The notes under the pieces are model-generated. The model saw only the letters and a program-made list of their open reading frames with translations. It ran no database searches and was not told the DNA's origin. From Xiphias gladius (Eukaryota; Chordata; Actinopteri; Istiophoriformes; Xiphiidae): 64,000 nt of DNA. Made by a program: the position numbers and the translations under genes. The stretch covers positions 17,121,001 to 17,185,000 of the forward strand of contig NC_053415.1 in assembly GCF_016859285.1 (NCBI RefSeq), given 5' to 3'. Positions 1 to 9,900 of the stretch are shown piece after piece (position 1 is the first letter of the stretch; the number at the start of each line of letters is the position of its first letter).

Positions 1-921
1 AAACCATCAGCCACACTGTGGAAGAGGTGAATGGAGGAGGCTTGTTGTCATGCAGATGCACACTGTGTCCTCTTAAATTAACCCGGCTGAAGCAAAGCAG
101 TGATTTTTATCATTCATTTCTTTTCATTTCTCCCTCCTCATTCATTTAATTTCTGCGACTCGAAGAGCATCCTGGACTTATTTAACACTGCTGGATCAAG
201 CTTTGGTGGTTTGTGTGAAAAAAAAAAAAAAAAACTCAGTGAAGAATTACTGTGCATTCTTCTGTCTGATTTGGTAGTGTGAAGACTGAAGTTTGGGAGG
301 CATCTATGTTTCGTAAAAAACATTTCAGCATTTCAGTATGATTCTTGGCTGACATGTGACTGTAAAAGCATTTTGTTCTTTGGAGGGTAGTGGATGTGGT
401 GTCTGAAAAATTCACTTTGGCCTTCCTTTCAGTTGAGATATGAATATTTATAGAAAATATAAATTGGCCTGCTCATCCTATAATTCCTTGTGAAAGAATC
501 CTATACTAGAGATAATGAGCAAAAATAATTACAAGTCCAGTATTTTATCTCGCAGATGTTCTGTCCCACACACAGTGCTCTGTGTTTTTCACTGCTGTCA
601 GCGGAAATGTAATGTAGTACCCGGCCTGTTGATCACACCAGTGTGGTGGTTTAGCATAAATGTGCAGGAAGTTAAAGAGCATATCAAACGTTTTCTGTCA
701 TTATCCTTTGTCGTAGCAGATGCCATGCCTCCACTCAACCACATATAGTTTACATATTGAGATACTATAGTTACTTAATGTCAAGTAAGAGCACTGACTG
801 GCTATTTGAAGTCACAAGAAGTCAACCCCCAGAGAAAAAGAAGAGAGAGGAATAGGGGGAACAAGGAATTTGAAAAAAAAAACTTGAGGTTTTATTACAG
901 AAAATATGTCACAGTAGACTA

Positions 922-1280
922 CTGGTTCCCAATCTTTTGGGCTTGTGACCCCTTAAAACAAATCGATATCTACCTGCTACTCCCCGTCACAGATTATGAC
1001 CTTAATGTGGACATGAGTTGTGAACAGTTCAACTGATGGTTTTCCCTCTCAGGCAGTTCAATTTGAAGGTATGTAGGAGGCAGAAAGAGGTGAGATTATT
1101 CAGCATTTCCCTAGAAAAAAAAGGGAAGAAGTAAAGAAGTTTAAACAAATAATAATAAACCAACATTTCTGTAACTGAAATAATCAGTTTTCCTTCTTAT
1201 TCATTTAAATATCTTGTGACCACTTTTGATTTATCTCGAGGTCCCATGGAGGGTCCAGACCCCTATGCTGGGAACCACAG
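922..1280. repeat. Interspersed repeat with short inverted ends
   Basis: The left end contains TGGTTCCCAATCTTTTGGGC and the right end GCTGGGAACCACAG. They share an inverted TGGTTCCCA. The ends match a common fish repeat that looks like a non-autonomous DNA element. A similar sequence is nested at about 31379-31565. Confidence 0.5.
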
Positions 1281-3772
1281 ACACATCCATAGATGACATA
1301 GCAGAATATCTAATCATTGCTGTTAAGGAGGTTTTACTCAATGAGGCCATCAGCAAATTCACAATTTAATAATTAGAAAGCACAGACATACTTTATATGT
1401 AGTACTTTGTTTACCTAACAAAGATGTATTCTGATGTTATTACTACTGATACAAATGCACAGAAGGATTGGATCCACTGTCGGTTAGCACAATTATTACT
1501 GATATGAATAAAGACATTCCAAGTGTGATCTCCCAGAGCAGTGAACAGCTGATGAAAACTGTGATAAACTGTGATATATGAAGCTGTTTTCTTCTATGAT
1601 CTACTATTATTAGTGACCATCTCCTGCTGATATGTGTGGGGATTACTCAAAAAACAAAAGCCATACATTTCTGTTTTATGTAACTGATGCCCACAAATCC
1701 CTCGTCACTGCCGTCCTGAAAACTATGTGAAACGAGTCGGTGAACTTCTTTTCTGTCTCTTGAGTGGCCATTTTGCATGTCAGCAGTGGTGTCTGGTAGT
1801 CACAGACCCACACACAAGTTCTGCGCTTATAGTCTCTCTCTGTCTCTCTATTTTCTCACACACACATCAGTAGTTGTTGTTTTTCTCTCGTGGACAAAGC
1901 TCCGGTTCAGACAGCAGAGAGATAAAAGCGTGGAGGCATGTGCGAAGGCAGCGTTTGAGACAGGCCCGATTAGATCCAGCCTGAGGTCCCTCAGAGAGGG
2001 TGTGGACTAAAAACCATTTGACTAGGTGTGCAGAAATGCTGAATGCTTGTGGTCCTGTTCCACAATCTAGTGTATACTAGTGTAATACAGAAAATTATTA
2101 GACGGAAGTATATCAGTTGGGATTTATATTTGGGATAGCCATGACATTCAAATTTAAGAAATCATAGAGGCATTTCTTTATGAGAAGAAACCCCTTAACA
2201 GGCTGAATTTTAGCAAAGTGAAGAGAAATGACATTGGTAGCTTTTACATTATATCTAAGATTTGTAGGGGTTTTTCTTAATGGACACTTTAGAGGACCAG
2301 AGATGCTCTTGCGGGGGTTTAACCTGCAGCCCTCAAGTGACAGGATCATTTGTTGAATTAATGACTCATTTTTCAGGGGGCCTTGTGAAAGTCACATACA
2401 GAACCACCACAACACCTCACCACAGCCTGAACTACACGCTTACACTCCTTACACACATGCACTCACCCAGCTCTAAAATATACACGTGCAATAACACATG
2501 CAGACCTCTCAGGGGAATGGAAAGTTTTAGCAGTTCAAACTTTCCGACTGTGGAATTTAACATTTAACACACATGCAGAGACACACGTATTATCTCACAA
2601 CTCATGCTCTCTCTCATACTTTGAAACCTACAGAGATGTAATCTGATACGTACCTATGCTATATATGCATACAAGTGCTGAGGTGAACACATAAACATAT
2701 CTAACAGAACTAATAAATACTGTATGTTATCCCAGAGTTCAGGAACACATCAGAAGTGTGCAGCAAACTGTGTGTGGACAACATATGTGTTGGTTTTTTT
2801 TGCTCTGCAGGGTCCAACCGCGCCCGCCTGGCTTAGGATGAAAAAGGCCTCAAAAAATGAACATCTGGCAGGCAGGTCTGGCAAACGAGTCAGGAATTTT
2901 ATGTTTTTATGAATCTGAGCTGAAAAGCTGAAAGGGTGTTGAGATTTTAAATTGATAAAAATTCAGAAACGTATTATGTTTTATATTTTTATTATTGTTT
3001 GTTGCATTTATTATACATGTTTCCATAGTTGTTCAAAATGTCCTATTATATCTTTTCTTCTTTTTTTTCTGGACTACAGTTGCTCTATACAGGAATGGAT
3101 GCTGCGACATATTTTCATTTATTTAAAAAAAAAAATCTGAAACTACATTTCAGAGTTATTCTAATGTAAGATCTGAGCTCATAATCAGTGTTGTAGGCAT
3201 ATACTGAAACTCCACACACAGAGGAACAATACTGAAAATCATTTTACTAATTTGGAAGAAATGCGACAGAAGTACTGAGCTTGAAGTCTGATAACCTGCA
3301 TTGCATTCTTTTGTTGATAAAGTAAATAACTGACAGATTCAAATCATATGATTTGATATGCAAGACTATTAAAGCACAGAGCTTACATTTTTTAAATGCA
3401 TGTACACATACAAACATAAAATATCCCAGAAGCATCATTACATTATATCTTAGGCATGTCGGTGCCACTTTGATCCAGAGCAACAGAAACGTGAGCTGGC
3501 CTTTAGAGCATATTTAGATGAGCAGAGTGGCTCTTTGGGGGGGGGGTTTACCTGCAGCCCTCAAGTAATTAAAAAAAAATAAAAAATAAAACCACTTAGC
3601 CACCCCAGTTCAACACCCCATCACAGCCCAACCTGAGTTCACACAGGAACTCATCCGACTCTATGATGTAGACAGGCAACAAGATACACATTCCTTTCAG
3701 AGGCACCAAAAAGGTTTCAGCGTTGCTTCCTCCGGGAAGTGATTCAAGCTATGTGTCCATGGAATTTTACCT

Positions 3773-3776
<4 letters not shown>

Positions 3777-3813
<37 letters not shown>
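3777..3813. repeat. (CA)n microsatellite with a shared 3' flank
   Basis: A CA run is followed by AGATCCATATGGAAGTGATG. The same combination with one mismatch recurs at 6937-7009, so the tract belongs to a small dispersed unit. Confidence 0.8.
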
Positions 3814-3815
<2 letters not shown>

Positions 3816-4356
3816 CACACAGATCCATATGGAAGTGATGTTTTTTACATAATGTCTTGTTTTTTTATACAAACAAGAAATAAGAATGCAGACTTTTTAG
3901 TGTATCTAATGAAGACTACCCAGCTTTCCCCATTACACAGAAGTGACGGAGGCAAACGACTGAGGTACGAGAAGAAGAAAAACCTCAAAGGGAAGCTCAT
4001 AGTCCCAATCAGCTGCGTTACTTTAAGGATAAGGCTGTCAGTATTCTGTATTTTTCCTATTGTCAAAATCCCATGAAAAATGTCAAATCATTAGTCCATC
4101 TCTACAATGCTAAGACATTAACTAAGACATGAATCTTTAAAAAATAAGGCACTGTAGTTTTTAGCAAATGTTATTCAAACCGCAGTATTTTCAGCTACAG
4201 ATTATTACACATTTGGTGCACTAGTGAGTATTTATGGAAGCAAAATGCTGTTTGTGGGATCAATTTAAACTAAATTACAGTGCCCATGTTCATGTCACTG
4301 GTGCATCATATGGCTCATTGATGTACTTTTTTTTTTTTTTTGGTCTTTTCATGGGA

Positions 4357-4851
4357 TTTATTGAATAAGAAAAATATAAAATAACACCAGAGTTATTCTT
4401 TACGGACCAGGTAAAAGACAGAGACAGAGGAAAGTATTTTAAGGACATGAAATATATGTAAAATACAGTAAAATCACTGTACTACTTTAATTTGCCTCAC
4501 AGTGACTCTGCTGTTTGTTGGGGAAACTGTAGCTAGACTCGAGTCAATCAATTACAGAGCCAGAAAGAAAAAAATGATCCGTTCAAAATTTCCTCACAGA
4601 CTTCATGTGAGGACAGCCTGGAGATTATATAAGAGTCAGATAATGAGCAGAGCAGAATTGAATGTCCTATGGTTGGTGCTCATAAATAGGATTGTGTTGG
4701 ACACACCTACAGAGGTGTGTTAGAACATCTCCCCTTTGTACCGAGATGACGATGATGATGGTGAAGATGATGATGACGATGATGCAGGCAATGTGTTCTG
4801 CAATGCTGTCTATGAGAAGAACCGCCTCTGCTTTTCAGGCTCTGGTCTGTT
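4357..4851 (-). other. Candidate terminal exon and 3' UTR of the CD200-like gene
   Basis: An acceptor AATTTTTCAG at 4852-4861 would join the phase-1 donor to give ...KDEQTRA and a stop at 4837-4835. A minus-strand AATAAA at 4362-4357 would then close a UTR of about 480 nt. The coding part is only 17 nt, so this rests on splice-site and phase agreement alone. Another tail exon is possible. Confidence 0.4.
4741..4787. repeat. GATGAC/GATGAT simple repeat
   Basis: This is an imperfect trinucleotide GAT/GAC run in the putative 3' UTR of the CD200-like gene. Confidence 0.8.
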
Positions 4852-6947
4852 CTGAAAAATTAATCCACTGAAAAGAGATGCATGAAGAGAGCAGGAGAAG
4901 TAATGACATAAAATGGAAGAATACATTATACAATTTTGAAGCACTTCAAAGTTCATTTTAATGTTTATTACTCATTGCAAGGAAAATGCAGTTTCAAATC
5001 TGACTTGGCGCTGCTGTGACAGCATGACAAAGCTGGTAATGAGGACCATCAAAGCATTTCAGTTAAGATCCCTTTTCATACCTGAAACTGTTTCAACTAT
5101 GGAAAACTACTGCTTGTGAAGAAACACGTGTAGAGACATCACAGCTGCACATTCAATAGCTAGAATCATACTGGTATGGAAAAATACTAATTAGAAAGAA
5201 CTATATACTGTGATACTTCCACTGTCTGAGCTTGCACAATACATAATCTGGAGTGATTACGTCTGGAGCATAGAGTTATAGCTTCAACTTTTTCATAAGT
5301 TGCACTGGTGCAAGGCAAATAACATTTCAACGTAAAGCATGTCTGCATCAGAGCAAGATGAGGCAGCAGCGATGGGAGACGGGCTCACGTTTGAGGACCC
5401 AAGGTCTGTAAGCCAGTGGGAAGAGAGTAGGGTCCCTGGCATGAAGTAAGTCACTTCCTTTTCTGCCACTAAAGTATAAAAGTAAATAAGCTTAATTTCG
5501 TGGTTACTTAACTTATCACAAATAACCGTGTGCACCAGACCTCATCACTCCAGATCGTGTCTCAGTTGTCCTCTGCTGAGGCATCTTTTTGAGCTCTGCT
5601 TTGTCTGATGTCCAGATAGACCCTATTTCTGTTAGCACTACTATAGTTGATGTCCTTGCACAGACAGAGAAGCAGTGATTGGACGTGTGAGTAAAGTGCA
5701 GATGGAGTGCAGGCAGAAGAAATGTGATTTTGACATGGCTATCATGTCCTAAATGAGACTGAGGGGAACTGCAAAGTCAGGTCATAATCTGGGGGTTCGA
5801 CACACACCTTTTTTTCACCTTACGCATAATCATCTCATCCATTATTATTATAAAGGTCATGATTAGTGCAACTTTAAGGTTAGCTCATGCTAATATTACT
5901 GCCTGTTTACTAAAATCAGCAGATGTGAGTATTATGTCTATACTCCAATTATTTAAAAAAAAAAAATCGCAGGGCATAACTGAAACAGGACATTCCTGTC
6001 TGACTTCTATTTAATAGAAGTCAGAAAGTGGGTCTGGGCAGTTTGCCATGACCCACAATAGGGATGGAGCCCTAAAAATTAAATTTTATTAAACTTCATA
6101 TGATTTCTTGAGGTCACGAGAATGACGTTGGCGTGGATGGAATTCCGTAGAAACTTTCCCCAGGAAGCCAGAAGAACAACGTCAGTGTCAACAAAGGTGC
6201 AGTACTACTGCTCTAGTGTTTACTGCTCTGTATTGCTCCACAAAAAACATGGACTGCTGTTTCATTGTGTCTTTAGTAATTCTCCATATTTTTGAGGAGG
6301 AGAGTAGTTTTCTCCCCAGTATTTTCAACACATCCCTTTCTAAATGGCCAAACAGGTGTGTAGACATATCCGATCAGTTGTGTTGTTTTCCCTCAATGCT
6401 CGATGTAAACCTTGACACTGACACACTTGAAAACATACAATAGGCCTCGCACACTCACCGTCTTTGCGCAAAAAACACTTCCAAAGGCAGAAGCAGAGGG
6501 ACATGACCAACAGAGCTGCTACTGTGGTGACTGAGATCAGGATGGTGAGAGCCGTCCCAACTAGGAGGGAGAAAGACAGAGAGCTGGTTAGCAGTCTAAG
6601 GAGTTCACATCGGTAGATTAAAAAAAAAGAAGTTATAAGAAGCTAAATGTATGTGTTGGTATTTGTGTCTGTGTACTATAAGGCCTGTGCTTGTCTGGAT
6701 ACTGCTTCCCTTTTATATACCATCACTGATTAAGTTTGAGATTTAATTTCTAGTGTTGCTGTGTGATTTTTCTAATATGTGCACTCTTGACCATGAAACC
6801 AAGGTAAACTAAAAGTTATCAGCAAACAAAATGACAGTCATACATGTCACATTACGTCCTGTCCATCATAAGCAGCATTAAAACTAATAGGGAGTTTTAG
6901 TTAAAGGAATAGTTTGACATTATACACAGACAGACACACAGACACAC

Positions 6948-6992
<45 letters not shown>

Positions 6993-9900
6993 TCCACATG
7001 GAAGTGATGGGTCACTGACACCAACTCACTTTTAGTGTTCATGGATACAGCAATTGGTGACTCGAGCCCTCTGTGGTGCACCAAGCATTTGACGGACACG
7101 TCTTTCAGCAGCCCCGACTGGACAGTCAGTGTACTGATGACCAGGGTGGTCCCGTCAGCCTGTGGGAGCTGCGTGGTCACAGGGGGGCCCATGGTGCGGT
7201 TATCTCTCTCCACGTTCCACACGATCTCTGCTGGGGGACGCGACACAGAGGTGCAGTTGGCCTCGATCACACCTGGAGAGGTGGTCTTGTAGCTCACCTG
7301 GGGTTTGGGCAGCACTGAGGGAAAAAAAACAGAAAGAGCTAGAGCTACCATCATAACACACTAGTGCATATTTACACACATACTGCACATAGATGTACTA
7401 TATATGGTACATATGAAATTCTGAAGTTCTCTGAAATGCCCTGTGCAAAGGTATTAATATATTCTTCTTTCTTCCTTTGTTCTCTTGTACTCTGTGTGAA
7501 ATGCATGATCCGGAAAGCTCTGGAAATATTAGCGTATTATGATAAAACACTATGTGAAATAAGTCAAGTATGCTGTTGGGCACAGACATATGAAACAGTG
7601 TGTTAATCCACAAATTGGACAAAACTCAGATTTTAGTTATGTTTGTGTTTGTATATCTTCAACTTTTTTTGGGGTAAATTGCTAAGATGATACCTGAGAG
7701 AGACGCTTGATGCCTTTGGATCAGTTAAGGTATTTGAATTCCTGCACACTTAAGATACATAAGTAAATCTGTGGCTGTTTTCAATTCCCTGTTCTCTGGG
7801 CTGAGCGAGGAATGCGATACACTGTAACTAAGAACATTTTTGTTGGCAAGGACCCGTTTAGCCGCAGACATTTGGCCCTCATAGCTCCATCGTCTTCTCA
7901 GAGGTCAAGGTGATGAACTTCACCCAAATTGGTCTGGACAGTATCAGATTTTGGGGTGGTTAAAACCACAGTAAAAAAAAAAAAAAAATTCTGATAACAA
8001 TCCAAACCATAATGACCTATGAATGAGCACGAAGCTGGTGTGAAATTTGAAAGATTTGTGGCTCTTACTCAAAACTACATTCCACAGTTTATCCATACAG
8101 TATCTTTTCTGTATCTTACCACTCAATTTATAATAATATTCTCTACTGCTATTATTTAAAGGCATACATTTATAAATGTTAAGGTATTAAATGCATTTTA
8201 TTTTCATTCTACTATACAACTTAAGAATGACACTTTCCACTGAATGTTACCCTTAAAGTACAGAGACAAACAAAGGAATTCAACAAAAATGTAAATTAAA
8301 CAATTTCTTCCAAAAGAATTATTTCATTTGTTAATTTTATTAATTATTTAATTGATTCTGCTTACTGCAAATGTATCAGTAAAATATTATACTGTATAAT
8401 AACATTAACGGGGGGGGGGCATTTTCTGCATAATGATTACTTTTACTGTAGTTACTTATAGTGTACTCAAGTGTATTTGTGTACTTTTATACAAGGACTA
8501 TTTTGAATGCAGGACGGATGTTAAGAAGTATTTTTACACTGAAATAACATAGCCTGAAACTGTACAAATATGTCTGAAGTGGTCCCTTCATCCCATGTTG
8601 AATTGAAATCGAGACAAATTAAACTGTCCCATAATGACTTGTAGAGCCATTGCATTACAGCACAATTTTCAGGTTACTAATTTTTGTTGTAATTTAAGTT
8701 ATTTAAATACTTAACTTTGTATCACTTTTTCATGAATCAAATACCATTTTTAAAACCTTTCCAAAAGCCTAATGATGTTTCCTTAGAAATTTCCAGGCTT
8801 AGAAAACAAGTTTTCTAATTGCATAAATTCTTGCACACACACAATCTGGGGTAATGTCCTCACCTATCTTAGCTTATCTTAGTAAATAACAAGAAGAATG
8901 TGTATGTGTGTGTATTGGCGATCATTGTTTTTGGACAGTATGTGTGAGTACAGGAGGGGGGCATCACATCATCCGGAGTGGGATGAGGGTGGACGACTGT
9001 TGGCAGCAATGAGCAGCAAGAAAAAAAGAAAAAACATTAATGCTAATGGAGCTCCACTATTAGAAACACCTACTGTACTGTACAGTTCAGTTTCAAACAA
9101 AAGCACATCTGTTTTGTCGAGATAACTGTGAGAGAAAGGCAGCGGGAGAAAAGTGGGTAAACGAATGAGCAAAAAGAGCGTGAGACAAAGCACAGAGCGA
9201 ATCACTGTCTGCTGCAAACACTGACACAGTCATGCATCAGGACCTCACTCCCTGCCTCCATCATTCTTTCGAATGGCCCATTCTTCACATGGACACACTG
9301 CTCTGTGTTTGTGTGTTCACAAATCACCCGACAACTTAGCTTTGCCGCTGTATCATGAAAGCATTCAGTGGCTCCAATTGGGAAGGAAAGATCAACATTC
9401 CTGCCTAAATCTCAGGGGTACTGCCCAACCTACAGACACAAAGTCCAAGGTTAAGTCTCCTTGCATTTACACTAAAGCCTGCCTCTGTTCATATTCACTC
9501 ACAACTACTGTGCAAGAATGTGCATCTGAAAAACTCATACTTACTACGGATAAAAACAGGAAGAAAGATTCTCTCACTGAGGTTAACACAAAAGTGACAC
9601 TAATATAAAACAAAGCAGCAAAAGACTGATAACTGCAACAATAGCATTGGCAAAAAATACATTTATCTGCCCTGAATGTCAAATTTTTTGCCATTTTTGC
9701 AGCATGGCTTCTAGGGCTGGAGGTGTGGGTCAATTTGGTCTACTGTAAACTATGTCAATTTGATTAACTACCTTGAAACAAGGCATGGAATTTTGTACAG
9801 GCTTTCATGTTTCCCAGACTAAGGGCTGGTTTACGGTCAGCCAGAACTAGTGTGTAAGATGTGGTGTGTGACTATGTTGGAAATCAGAAGTGTTAATATT

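Larger units (their letters stand above)
1..4340. other. Intergenic stretch without a recognised gene
   Basis: No coding exon could be supported. It holds an interspersed repeat at 922-1280, two related segments around 2235-2440 and 3430-3640, and a (CA)n tract at 3777-3813. Confidence 0.5.

Noticed and set aside
5293..5535. 80-codon minus-strand frame near the CD200-like tail exon
   Set aside because: It is not Ig-like, has no acceptor in the right phase, and is more likely intronic.
7035..7356. Three plus-strand open frames of 64-85 codons
   Set aside because: They are antisense to the CD200-like C-domain exon, which has splice sites, Ig cysteines and phase agreement. The plus-strand frames show no known family.
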